Assembly (NCBI GenBank): GCA_017651315.1
Contig: JAGCDE010000015.1
Span: 1-64,000 of the forward strand
DNA length: 64,000 nucleotides
Reading direction: 5' to 3'
Source of the DNA: Bacteroidaceae bacterium
GTDB taxonomy: Bacteria; Bacteroidota; Bacteroidia; Bacteroidales; Bacteroidaceae
Part shown: piece by piece, positions 14,964 to 23,551 of the stretch
Numbering within the stretch: position 1 is the stretch's first letter
Layout of the letters: every line of letters begins with the position of its first letter
Position numbers and translations under genes: made by a program
Notes under the pieces: generated by a model
Seen by the model: the letters and a program-made list of their open reading frames with translations, nothing else
The model's database searches: none
Told to the model about the DNA's origin: nothing

Positions 14964-15377
14964 CTATAATTCTATTGTACGTGAACCATCACTGTTTTCG
15001 GTGATGGTTATTTTTCTTGCGTCCGATGGAAGCAGCTCCTCTATGAGTTCCGGCCACTCTATGAAACAGAGCGCCCCGCTGTAGAAATAGTCTTCGTAGC
15101 CCAGGTCATAGACCTCCTCCAGTTTCTTTATGCGGTAAAAGTCAAAGTGGTAGATGAGTTCTGCCGTGGTTTGGGAGCGGTATTCGTTTATGATGGCAAA
15201 GGTAGGGGAGTTGACCTCATCCTCTACGCCCAGCAGTTTGCAGAGTGCCTTAATGAATGTGGTCTTGCCGGCTCCCATCTTGCCGTAGAATGCAAATACG
15301 GTATCATCGCCCATCCTGCCGATAAACTCGCGGGCTGCATCCTCTATATGGTCAAGGTCTTTTATTGTTATGTTCAT
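14964..15377 (-). CDS. tsaE: tRNA threonylcarbamoyladenosine biosynthesis ATPase TsaE
   Basis: A 137-residue ATPase that works with TsaB and TsaD to form t6A37 in tRNAs reading ANN codons. The P-loop GKMGAGKTT is at 32-40, followed by the switch-like [12 protein letters not shown] and the YHFDFYRI block, then GYEDYF and [13 protein letters not shown]. It is the last gene of the porW-porX operon; its start overlaps the porX stop by 4 bp, so translation is probably coupled. Confidence 0.95.
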   Translation of the reverse strand: MNITIKDLDHIEDAAREFIGRMGDDTVFAFYGKMGAGKTTFIKALCKLLGVEDEVNSPTFAIINEYRSQTTAELIYHFDFYRIKKLEEVYDLGYEDYFYSGALCFIEWPELIEELLPSDARKITITENSDGSRTIEL

Positions 15378-16930
15378 TTCTTCTTGGGGTTAAGGATTAT
15401 GAAGGGTATTATCATCTCCTCAAGCGATACGCCTCCGTGCTGGAAGGTCTCCTTGTAGTACGATGCATAGTTATTGAAGTTGTTCTGATAGACAAAATAG
15501 TCCGCCTCGGTGCAGAAGATATAGGAGGCCGATATCCCGGGCGACGGCAGGTTGGCTTTGGCAGGCTCCGCTATCTCGAACACCTCCTTGGGGTTGAAGC
15601 CCAGGTTCTTGCCCACCTTGTAGCGGAGGTTTGTGTTGGTGGTCCTGTCACCGGCAATCCTGATGGCATGGTTGACCGAAATGCTGCCGTGGTCCGTGGT
15701 AATCATGACTTTCTGTCCGGTGGCGGCTATGGCCCGGAACAGTTCGCGTATGGAGGAGTGCCGGAACCATGAAAGGACGAGGCTGCGGTAGGCCGCATCG
15801 TCGTTGGCCAGCTCGCGCATCATGCGGGAGTCGGTCTTGGAGTGGGAGAGTATGTCGGTGAAATTCACCACTATCACGTTCAGGTCGTTTGCGGTGAGAT
15901 TGTTGATCTGCCCCAACAGCTTGTCGGCGGCGGCGGAATCGTTCACCTTGTTGTAGGAGAACCTGTTCCTGCGGCGGTAACGGTCGAGATGGGTCTGTAT
16001 CAGGGGGGCCTCGTTGAGGTTCTTGCCCTCCTCGGAATCCTCGTCAACCCAGAGATCAGGGAACATCCTGCTTATCTGGTCCGGCATCAGACCTGAGAAT
16101 ATGGCATTCCTGGAATATTGTGTGGCGGTTGGCAGGATACTGTAGTAGAGCTCCTCCTCCCCGATGGTGAAATATTCGGACAGCTCCGTGCCCAGCATAC
16201 GCCACTGGTCATAGCGCAGGTTGTCCATTACTATGAAAAAAACCTTTTCACCGTTATCAAGAGCCGGGAAAACCCATTTACGGAACAGGTCGGGGCTCAT
16301 GACCGGTGATTTGCTCCGGTCTTTCATCCATGAGAGATAGTTGCGGCTTATGAACTTCCCGAAGGCGGCGTTGGCATCGGCTTTCTGCATGGTGAGTATC
16401 TCATGCATGGAACTGTCGGCCTCCTTGAGCTCAAGCTCCCAATACACAAGCTGACGATAGACACCGGTCCAGTCATCGGCTGTCATGGAGTCGTTGATGC
16501 TGGCGCTCAGCCGCGCGAAGTTCTCGCGGTAGCTGCGGTCGGTCTCCGCCGTCACTATGTCGCGCTTGTGTATGTTCTTCTTGAGCGAGAGCAGGATCTG
16601 GTTGGGATGGACAGGCTTGATGAGATAGTCGGCAATCTTGGATCCTATGGCCTGGTCCATGATGTTCTCCTCCTCGCTCTTGGTGACCATGACCACGGGC
16701 AGGTTAGGGTCTGTCTCCTTGATGTGCGAGAGTGTCTCCAGACCGCTCATCCCCATCATGTGCTCATCGAGCAGGATCAGGTCGTAACTCTTGTTCCTGC
16801 AGCTCTCTATCGCGTCGAGTCCGTTCGTCACGGTGTCAACCTCATAACCCTTGTTCTCAAGGAACAGTATGTGTGCCCTGAGAAGGTCTATCTCGTCATC
16901 GACCCAAAGCAGTGTGCCGTTCTTATTCAT
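15374..16930 (-). CDS. porX: T9SS response regulator PorX (receiver plus PglZ domain)
   Basis: A 518-residue regulator of type IX secretion. An N-terminal receiver domain (1-120) has acidic D11/D12 in LLWVDDE, phospho-acceptor D55 in LILLDEHM and the conserved Lys in LIKPVHPNQ. The C-terminal PglZ/alkaline-phosphatase-like domain (from about 190) has metal-site patterns [33 protein letters not shown] and MITTDHGS. PorX is known to control T9SS gene expression with the PorY kinase and SigP. The start MNKNG (16930) is preferred; an in-frame ATG at 16939 is possible. It overlaps porW by 8 bp, and no DNA-binding domain is seen. Confidence 0.94.
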   Translation of the reverse strand: MNKNGTLLWVDDEIDLLRAHILFLENKGYEVDTVTNGLDAIESCRNKSYDLILLDEHMMGMSGLETLSHIKETDPNLPVVMVTKSEEENIMDQAIGSKIADYLIKPVHPNQILLSLKKNIHKRDIVTAETDRSYRENFARLSASINDSMTADDWTGVYRQLVYWELELKEADSSMHEILTMQKADANAAFGKFISRNYLSWMKDRSKSPVMSPDLFRKWVFPALDNGEKVFFIVMDNLRYDQWRMLGTELSEYFTIGEEELYYSILPTATQYSRNAIFSGLMPDQISRMFPDLWVDEDSEEGKNLNEAPLIQTHLDRYRRRNRFSYNKVNDSAAADKLLGQINNLTANDLNVIVVNFTDILSHSKTDSRMMRELANDDAAYRSLVLSWFRHSSIRELFRAIAATGQKVMITTDHGSISVNHAIRIAGDRTTNTNLRYKVGKNLGFNPKEVFEIAEPAKANLPSPGISASYIFCTEADYFVYQNNFNNYASYYKETFQHGGVSLEEMIIPFIILNPKKK

Positions 16931-19727
16931 CGTCGTCATACTCTTCAAAAAGTGTTGCACCGTCTATCTCGAACTCGGGGATGTTCAGGAAGTGCTCCCT
17001 GTAGAACTCCTCGTATTCGTCAAAGCTGTAGTGGCTGAACAGCAGTTTCAGGTTATCCTCGGTTATGACAAGGGACTTGAAACCTTCAAGCCTGCCGGCC
17101 ATGGAGGTGTCGGAATAGAGACTGCGGCTGTAGTAGTAAGCCTCGTCAAAGTTCAGGAATTCACTCACTTTTAGCATCTCTATACCCTGTTCTGCCGTGA
17201 AGCCGATGTCAAAGTTGCGCATCATGTAGTTGCTGAAATTGTATCGTGCCACCTCGAACAGCAGCTGGTTGCGGTCCGCCTCGCCTTCAGGCCATGCAAG
17301 CAGGAAGATGAAAGGCTGGTACCGGTCTTCACTGAACTGGGGCCGCAGGGTGTCGGCCTGCAGGGAATCCGCTCCCGTATCGTTGCGCCGTGACCAGATT
17401 GAGCCGAAGGAGGTCGATTTGAGAATCTTTCCGTCCTGCATCCCTTGGGCTATGAGCCCGGCCAGCTGGCTTATCTCATTGTCCGGGAAACTGTTCACAA
17501 TGTTTTTCATCCCCTCAAGGAACGCGTTGATATCCCCGTCCTTCAGCCTGACAGCCGATTCTAAGAACATGAATTTGGCCCTGTGGGCTCCGAGCGGATA
17601 TTTAGATGCTGATATTGCGCAGTTCCTGAACACAAGCGCGGTGTCGCCCTGCTGATATGCCAGGTAGGTCTCGGCATAGATGGAGTCCTCCCTGTGCCGT
17701 CCGTACCTTGCGTTGTCCATGTAGTCGGGGTCGCAGACCATCAGTGTCAGCGGACTCTCCGGCTGCATCCTACGCATCATGCCGCGGATGCTGTCGGCCA
17801 TATCCGGCATGTCCTGGAGCGAATACATCAGGAACAGGTTGTACAGGGCGTCATCGGTCTCTTCGGAACCGGGATACTCTCTTATTATCCTGTTGAAACT
17901 GCCTTCGGCCCTGGAATATTCCGTCAGACGGTCCTTATAGACTATTCCCGCCCCGAGGAGAGCTTCCGATATAAGCCGGTCGGACTCTTCCTTCTCCTCC
18001 GGGGTGTAGGGTATCTGCTGCAGATAATACTCCGGCTTGTGCGGGTCGGTCTCGGTGATAACCTGAAGCAGGGAATCGGAGGATGTGCCTAAGGAATCGG
18101 TAAGCAGGCCGCTCATGTTCACGCCCTCCTCTTCCTCGTCATGTGCTCCGGAAGCAGCCAGTACTGTCTTGTTCGAGCGGCGCCAGTCATCCTCTAACTT
18201 GCGCTCTCCCCACTTCTGCCTGAAGGTCTTACGGCCGCTGGCCACAGCCTGTTCGTTATAGAAATACCACTCGCTCCCTCCATCCTGGTTGCCCGTGCCG
18301 GCGGTGTTGCGTTCAGCGTTCCGTTCGGCCCTCTCGGCCTCCTTCTCCATCCGGAGCTGCTCCTCCTCTTCACGTTTCTCCTGTTCCTCAAGCTCTCTGA
18401 TTATATGCTCCACTATGTCCAGGACCTGCTCGTCCGGCAACAGCGACAGACGCTGCAGACTGTCCTGGAGCGCTATGGTCTCGGTGTAGCCGGAGAGTTC
18501 ATCCAGCACCTCGGAACGCAGTTTTATGATGTCAAACCTTTTATGGCTGCTGTCAATCAGTCCCACGGCCTTGGAATAGCATTCGCCGGCACGTGTGTAG
18601 TCACCTCTCTCCCAATACAGGTCGGCCATTGTGAGCAGCAGTACACCTTTCTCGGGCGTATCCTTTGTGCTTTCACTGATACCGGTCTCGTACATCTCAA
18701 GCGCCTTTACGGTGTCCTGCCGTGAGAGGAACAGGTTGCCCTTGGCATAGTATATCTGGTCGGTCTTCTCCTTGTTGTTCGGGTCCTTCTCCATCCGGTC
18801 CAGTTTCTTCAGAAGCCTGCCGACATCATTCCCGTCGGCCAGGGTTTCAGTCTGCTGGATGCGCGCCTGGAACTCCGTGTCGTAGGGAGGGCTCATCCGG
18901 ATAACCTTGCCGAACATATCGTATGCCATGCTGTTCTGGCCGGTGGCCTTGTAGAGCTGGGCGAGAAGATAGCGTTCGCGTATTCTCTGTGTCCTGCTCA
19001 CCCCTTTGCGGCTGATGGCCTGCTCAAGCAGGGGGATGCTCTCCTCGAGGCGTTCCTGGTGCAGGAGGTGGGCGGCTTTCCTGGCGTTGTAGTCACGTTG
19101 GCGGGACAGGCTCAGCTTAGTCTGCGAGGAGCGCTGGAACAGCTCGTCGGATTCGTAGAACCAGCCCTCCTCGGAGTAGCACTGGGCCATCTTGTACTGT
19201 GCCTCTGCCACTATTTCAGGCTCGTCAAAATAGATTGAGCAGATATATGAATAGGTGCTTGCCGCCTCAATGAAGTCACCTTTCTGCATCTGCGCATCGG
19301 CCATCAGGAGCCACGCCCGCCACAGGAACGGGTTGTACTCCTTCTTGCTCTGCCAGCGCTTGTCGGATTCCGAGAGTGTCCCCTGCTTTTTCTTGGGCTT
19401 TGCGCTTATGGAGTGCAGCTTGATTGATTTCTGGGCTTTCTCAATGGCAAGTTCATAGTCCGATGAGCCAAGCTGACGGGCCTTCTTGTCGCTGAATGGA
19501 TACATGGTGAGCGGTTCGCCCAGATTATCCTTGATACCCTTCTCTTGAGCGTCCTGGGCCTTGAGGAATGCTTCATGCCCGTTGAACCAGACATTGTATC
19601 TGGTCACCGTGCCCTGGTAGAAGCGTGACATGGCTGTGTTCTTTGTGGTGGAGCAAGAGGACACGGCCATCAGTGCCGACAGGAGCGCCGGCAATGAAAG
19701 CATTCGTATCCATCCCTTTCCTTTCAT
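16923..19727 (-). CDS. porW: T9SS lipoprotein PorW/SprE (TPR protein)
   Basis: A 934-residue lipoprotein required for T9SS and, in gliding relatives, motility (SprE). The lipobox AVSSC puts the lipidated Cys near residue 25. After SRFYQGTVTRYNVWFNG, typical of the family, come many TPR-like helix pairs (about 130-420 and 560-800). Between them is a charged coiled-coil linker rich in E and R (about 445-485) and an unstructured segment. It lies 4 bp after a small membrane protein and overlaps porX. The signal peptide and lipobox place it in the periplasm, probably at the outer membrane. Confidence 0.92.
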   Translation of the reverse strand: MKGKGWIRMLSLPALLSALMAVSSCSTTKNTAMSRFYQGTVTRYNVWFNGHEAFLKAQDAQEKGIKDNLGEPLTMYPFSDKKARQLGSSDYELAIEKAQKSIKLHSISAKPKKKQGTLSESDKRWQSKKEYNPFLWRAWLLMADAQMQKGDFIEAASTYSYICSIYFDEPEIVAEAQYKMAQCYSEEGWFYESDELFQRSSQTKLSLSRQRDYNARKAAHLLHQERLEESIPLLEQAISRKGVSRTQRIRERYLLAQLYKATGQNSMAYDMFGKVIRMSPPYDTEFQARIQQTETLADGNDVGRLLKKLDRMEKDPNNKEKTDQIYYAKGNLFLSRQDTVKALEMYETGISESTKDTPEKGVLLLTMADLYWERGDYTRAGECYSKAVGLIDSSHKRFDIIKLRSEVLDELSGYTETIALQDSLQRLSLLPDEQVLDIVEHIIRELEEQEKREEEEQLRMEKEAERAERNAERNTAGTGNQDGGSEWYFYNEQAVASGRKTFRQKWGERKLEDDWRRSNKTVLAASGAHDEEEEGVNMSGLLTDSLGTSSDSLLQVITETDPHKPEYYLQQIPYTPEEKEESDRLISEALLGAGIVYKDRLTEYSRAEGSFNRIIREYPGSEETDDALYNLFLMYSLQDMPDMADSIRGMMRRMQPESPLTLMVCDPDYMDNARYGRHREDSIYAETYLAYQQGDTALVFRNCAISASKYPLGAHRAKFMFLESAVRLKDGDINAFLEGMKNIVNSFPDNEISQLAGLIAQGMQDGKILKSTSFGSIWSRRNDTGADSLQADTLRPQFSEDRYQPFIFLLAWPEGEADRNQLLFEVARYNFSNYMMRNFDIGFTAEQGIEMLKVSEFLNFDEAYYYSRSLYSDTSMAGRLEGFKSLVITEDNLKLLFSHYSFDEYEEFYREHFLNIPEFEIDGATLFEEYDDDE

Positions 19728-19731
19728 CCTT

Positions 19732-20115
19732 TCACAGAGTCTCGTTCATCATGCAGAAAGCCTCCTCCTTGAGCTGGTCAGGCAGTTCCACATCTCTCGC
19801 CTCAAGGCACTCCACCCACTCGCGGACTTCCTCCTGGCGCATTGTGTAGAGTACATAGCGGAACTCCTCAACCTCCTTGTCATCATATCCGTCGGAGCTG
19901 CGTCCCTTGAAACGGTCCAGTTCCTCATCGTCAAAATAACGTGCGGAACGGAGCCGCGCCTCGGCCAGTTTCTGTTTCTCACACACCAGATGCTTGCCGC
20001 AGCACTCTCCCTGCGGAACAGCCGGCTTAGACAGCTGCTCCGGTGAGCTCCTGCGCATCCTCAGGATGAACAGGAGCAGGAGAATAATGCCGAATACAAT
20101 ATATACAGTATTCAT
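19732..20115 (-). CDS. Small single-pass membrane protein with CCGxHxxC motif
   Basis: A 127-residue protein with one N-terminal membrane helix (MNTVYIVFGIILLLLFILRM), a short linker, and the motif ECCGKHLVCEK with three Cys and one His near residue 40. An acidic, helical C-terminal region follows (YFDDEELDRFKG, EEFRYVLYTMRQEEVREWVECLEAR). The C-C-G-x-H-x-x-C cluster could bind metal or an iron-sulfur centre, but no named family with a known role is recognised. It sits 4 bp before porW, so it heads the T9SS operon porW-porX-tsaE. The start at 20115 is chosen over upstream ATGs because it places the helix at the N-terminus. Confidence 0.7.
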   Translation of the reverse strand: MNTVYIVFGIILLLLFILRMRRSSPEQLSKPAVPQGECCGKHLVCEKQKLAEARLRSARYFDDEELDRFKGRSSDGYDDKEVEEFRYVLYTMRQEEVREWVECLEARDVELPDQLKEEAFCMMNETL

Positions 20116-20189
20116 AACGGAAATAATGTTTCTAAATTGTGGCACAAGAGGGACGGTTCCCGCTGTGTCATCGCTTGTAGGGTAAGTTC

Positions 20190-22697
20190 CTACGGACAGA
20201 CAGGCCGGACAGACTGGCCACTTAAGCGGTTTCCGAAGGCTGACCCAAAATTGGTTGACCAGAAGGAGATAATCCGCGAATCGGTCAAATTGGTCATTGA
20301 ACTGGAAAGGTAATGGCCATTTTCGTTCTGATTTTTGAGTTCCGTATCTTCGTAATATCCGGCAGCCGGAAGGAAGATTGAACGGTCTGTGTAACCGGGC
20401 TTGTTACTCGTTATACGATATCCTTTGATGTCATCTATCTTTGTCCAGGTCCAGGTGCACTCTGTTATCAACTCTTCTATCTCTTCGCTGGTTGGCATAC
20501 GCCAGTCACCGCCCCATACTACATGGGCTGCGTCATCCTCAGGTTCAAGGGTGCTCCTGTTGTCGGTGAATCCTTCGTAGCCCGATTCGCTCCATTTACA
20601 GTATTTTGTCAGATAATGGTTTTTACTCCATTTGTAGGTGTCCCAGCTGTAATCACTCTTGGTTTCAGTCTCACCCCAGGCATAGTGATTGCCGTATTCC
20701 TCTGGCTTGGAGGCACCGATATTGCAAGTGCCCCATTTTACGCTAAGGCCCAGATCAACGTACTCATGCCCATTGTAGTCAGGTTCTCTCACGTTAATAT
20801 CGAACACGTAATTCTTGTCGTAACATGATACTATGATTTTGGTTGAACCGATGGATATGCCTGTAACCATACCGTTCTCATCGACGGTGGCTATGGATGG
20901 ATCGACCGATGACCAGTCCACTTTACCCTCTATTACATCGTCACCATGTTTTAAAGTTGTTTTGATGGTATATGTGCCGCCCAATGGAATTGTCTGGGAG
21001 CTGATTTCGAAAATGACCTTCACATCTTTCAGCCATTGTTTCGACGGGCAGACAGGCCGCACGGATCGGCCGTAACCACGGCTGTTGGCGCCTATGTTGT
21101 AGTTGCCGGAATCATCGAATATGAGATAGTACGCGTAGGACGTGTTGTCCGTGTTGAGCGTGCTGGACCAATAGTAGCCGAATGAGCCCACATCAAAATG
21201 GCTCTTGTTGCTGTAGTAACCGCCAGCCTGGAGGAAGATGGATTTTCCGGTATAGCCTGATATGTTGCTGGTTACACGGAAACCGTTTATGCCGTTGATT
21301 GTCACCCATTCCCAGGTGCAGTTGTCTTTCAGCTCGTTCCACTCTTTCTGGGTCGGCATACGCCATTCCCCGCCCCATTCCACGTGAGCTACATCGTCCT
21401 CGGGGTCAAGGGTGGTCTTGTCGTCAACGGTTCCCTTTGCTTTGTCAGTGTTGTATTTGGTGAATCTGGCATAACTGCCTGTGCCGTTGGCGAACTTGTA
21501 ACTTGACAGGGCATAGTTGGTCTTGGTTGCGGTCTCACCCCATGCGTACAAGTCACCATATTCCCCGGGGGTCAGTGCTCCTACATTACAGGTGGCCCAG
21601 TTGACGCTCAACCCTAAGTCAACATACTCGTATGTGGGGGTTGATGTGGTGATGATGACCGTACAGGTGGCGGTCTTGCCGTAGCATGTCGCGGTTATCT
21701 TGGTAGAACCGACTGACAAGCCGGTGACTGTACCGTTGTCGCTGACAGTTGCAATGGACGGATCGTCCGATGACCAGGTCACGATGCAATCCACCACTTC
21801 ATCGTTATGTTTCACTATGGCTTTGAGAGTATATGTGCTGCCCAATCCGATTGAAGGATAGTCTTCGTCTATGGCAATGGATAAACCGCTCAACCATTTT
21901 ACCGACGGGCGGACGGGACGGACGGAGAAACCCACGTTGCGGCCTCCGGTGTCATCCGGAACCGGTTTTTTGGATTTCATGAAGACAAGGGTGTGGGCGG
22001 TATTAAATGGTATTAAGGCCGTGTTTTCTGACTTGAACCTCGTGTAGAGCGAGCTGGACCTGTAGTAACCTACGGAGTCAACGTCCTCTTTGATTGTGCC
22101 GCTACCGTACCCGGCGGCAGGGAGGAAAATGGAATTGCCATTCCTTGATACACGGTAACCATAGACCGTGTCCCCATTGTTCAACTCGTAGGTCCACATC
22201 CAGCTGCAATTCACGCAAAGCTCGTTCAGCTCTTCCCTTGTGGGCATACGCCAGTCACCACCCCATTTGACATGGGCCACATCATCTTCGGGGTCAAGGA
22301 TTGTATCGTTATCGATAGTGCCGAAACTGCTCCAGATGTTGTATTTTGTCATGATGTTACTTGTGCCGTCACACCATTTGTAGGTGCCCCAGTCGTAATA
22401 ACCCTTGGGCTCGGTCTCACCCCATGCGTAGAGGCTGCCGTACTCCTCAGGCCTGGAGGCTCCAACATTGAAGGTGCCCCAGTTGACGCTTAGCCCAAGA
22501 TCCACCTCCTCATAGTATTCTTCCTGGCCCGAAAAATAGATGTTCTCGATCTCCGAAACCGGGTATTTTGCGTTGTCACCATGCTTGAGCACTATGTTCA
22601 TATAGTACTGGGCCGATGCTGACACCGTGCCCAAAACAAGCAGAATGGCTGCGGTAAGGCAGCGTGTGAGCGTTGGTTTTATTGCTGAGTGTTTCAT
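20190..22697 (-). CDS. Large secreted protein with three major-paralogous-type repeats and Ig-like (BIG2) domains
   Basis: An 835-residue protein with a signal peptide (1-29, VSASAQ) and a short N-terminal domain, MNIVLKHGDNAKYPVSEIENIYF. Three repeats of the Fibrobacter-type major paralogous domain start at about residues 63, 356 and 642. Each begins like YVDLGLSVNWATCNVGA, then ...YAWGETETK, WGGDWRMPT and SVRPVCP. Between repeats lie BIG2 Ig-like domains (about 268-350 and 560-637) with IATVSDNGTVTGLSVGSTKI. It is probably cell-surface or secreted, with no enzymatic motif and no T9SS C-terminal domain. Its ATG overlaps the stop of the small CTD-like gene as ATGA. Confidence 0.8.
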   Translation of the reverse strand: MKHSAIKPTLTRCLTAAILLVLGTVSASAQYYMNIVLKHGDNAKYPVSEIENIYFSGQEEYYEEVDLGLSVNWGTFNVGASRPEEYGSLYAWGETEPKGYYDWGTYKWCDGTSNIMTKYNIWSSFGTIDNDTILDPEDDVAHVKWGGDWRMPTREELNELCVNCSWMWTYELNNGDTVYGYRVSRNGNSIFLPAAGYGSGTIKEDVDSVGYYRSSSLYTRFKSENTALIPFNTAHTLVFMKSKKPVPDDTGGRNVGFSVRPVRPSVKWLSGLSIAIDEDYPSIGLGSTYTLKAIVKHNDEVVDCIVTWSSDDPSIATVSDNGTVTGLSVGSTKITATCYGKTATCTVIITTSTPTYEYVDLGLSVNWATCNVGALTPGEYGDLYAWGETATKTNYALSSYKFANGTGSYARFTKYNTDKAKGTVDDKTTLDPEDDVAHVEWGGEWRMPTQKEWNELKDNCTWEWVTINGINGFRVTSNISGYTGKSIFLQAGGYYSNKSHFDVGSFGYYWSSTLNTDNTSYAYYLIFDDSGNYNIGANSRGYGRSVRPVCPSKQWLKDVKVIFEISSQTIPLGGTYTIKTTLKHGDDVIEGKVDWSSVDPSIATVDENGMVTGISIGSTKIIVSCYDKNYVFDINVREPDYNGHEYVDLGLSVKWGTCNIGASKPEEYGNHYAWGETETKSDYSWDTYKWSKNHYLTKYCKWSESGYEGFTDNRSTLEPEDDAAHVVWGGDWRMPTSEEIEELITECTWTWTKIDDIKGYRITSNKPGYTDRSIFLPAAGYYEDTELKNQNENGHYLSSSMTNLTDSRIISFWSTNFGSAFGNRLSGQSVRPVCP

Positions 22698-23167
22698 TTC
22701 TTCATGATTTTACAGGTCAGGTTCTCCGAGTTGATTATATAAATGCCGTCCGGCAGGTCCGCTATGCTGAATGTGACGCTGCCTTCCTCATCGGTCTTGT
22801 AGGTGCCCAGGACCTTGCCGTCAGAGCCGGTAACCGTGACTTTTATGCCGGCCTTGGCGCCTGTTATGCTGATGACATGGTTGTCAAGGGTCAGGACAGG
22901 CTTCAATGAATCATCTTTTTTAACAGTGTTCACACTGGTCTCGGGATCCGTGAAAGTGAATCCGGAGAGTGATGCCAGGGGAAACCGGACCTCGGTCCTG
23001 GTGGTGTTGAGAACCAGGTCGTTGTCCACGTAAGTGATTACAGGCTTTTCATCTAACCCGTAAGAGAACTGCTGCCCGTCCTTCAGATGGAAGGTGAGGG
23101 TGCTCTGCGCCATGACGGGCACCGCAAGGAAAGCCAGGCCGAAAAAAACAGAAAGAATCTTCTTCAT
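22694..23167 (-). CDS. Small secreted protein with T9SS CTD-like end
   Basis: A 157-residue protein with a signal peptide (1-21, PVMAQ). A domain with LKDGQQFSYGLDEKPVITYV, NDLVLNTT and FPLASLSGFTF follows, then a linker and a C-terminal beta block (GIKVTVTGSDGKVLGTYKT, FSIADLPDGIYIINSE, CKIMKK). The last part resembles T9SS type A sorting domains (V-x-G-x-DG-K-V, LPDGIYII, basic end), though less clearly than the 2299-2694 protein. It has its own promoter and overlaps the next gene by 4 bp. Its architecture and partner order repeat the first locus. Confidence 0.72.
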   Translation of the reverse strand: MKKILSVFFGLAFLAVPVMAQSTLTFHLKDGQQFSYGLDEKPVITYVDNDLVLNTTRTEVRFPLASLSGFTFTDPETSVNTVKKDDSLKPVLTLDNHVISITGAKAGIKVTVTGSDGKVLGTYKTDEEGSVTFSIADLPDGIYIINSENLTCKIMKK

Positions 23168-23214
23168 AAGTCTGAATATTGTTTGTTCTTATATCCGATA
23201 ATTGTTTGTTCTCA

Positions 23215-23222
23215 CAAAAGTA
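23215..23222 (-). promoter_or_regulatory. -7 box of the second CTD/cargo pair
   Basis: The minus-strand box TACTTTTG is a perfect TAnnTTTG match 47 bp before the start codon at 23167. The leader contains a repeated TTGTTTGTTCT-like word. Confidence 0.55.
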
Positions 23223-23374
23223 GGAAATTTAGGAATCAAAAAGCGGTGGAAGCAAAGGAAAATGGCTCGTTGACGGAGCCGGACCATACTTCCCGTTCGC
23301 GGCAAACCGTATCAAATAACACTTGGAATCGCAAAAAAAAACGGACAATGAATTGTTTTCTGTGAGAAAGTAGG

Positions 23375-23382
23375 TAATTTTG
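23375..23382 (+). promoter_or_regulatory. -7 box before the small peptide and fimbrillin-like gene
   Basis: TAATTTTG matches TAnnTTTG. A TTG lies about 20 bp upstream in AATTGTTTTC. It would drive the 38-residue ORF and the lipoprotein gene. Confidence 0.5.
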
Positions 23383-23411
23383 GGCTTTAAAGTTTCCTAA
23401 ATTAAATAAAT

Positions 23412-23528
23412 ATGGTACAGAACGACAAAAAAAGAAGGTATGAAGCCCCCACGACTCAGGTTGTGAAGCTTAGAACTGAAAGTATAATTTGCGCCAGTAA
23501 GCAAAACTATACTCCAACATCCTGGTAA
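23412..23528 (+). CDS. 38-residue peptide upstream of a fimbrillin-like gene
   Basis: A short open frame from ATG 23412 to TAA 23528, starting MVQNDKKRRYEAPTTQVVKL and continuing through RTESIICASKQNYTPTSW. The YEAPTTQVVKLRTESIICAS pattern (charged start, Tyr-Glu-Ala-Pro, V-x-L, then ICAS) resembles, from memory, small ORFs commonly found just before surface lipoprotein genes in Bacteroidales. It has a promoter 30 bp upstream and ends 23 bp before the lipoprotein gene. Role unknown; it could be a leader peptide or a small exported protein. Confidence 0.6.
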   Translation: MVQNDKKRRYEAPTTQVVKLRTESIICASKQNYTPTSW

Positions 23529-23551
23529 GAATCATTTTAAGCATTAGCGTC

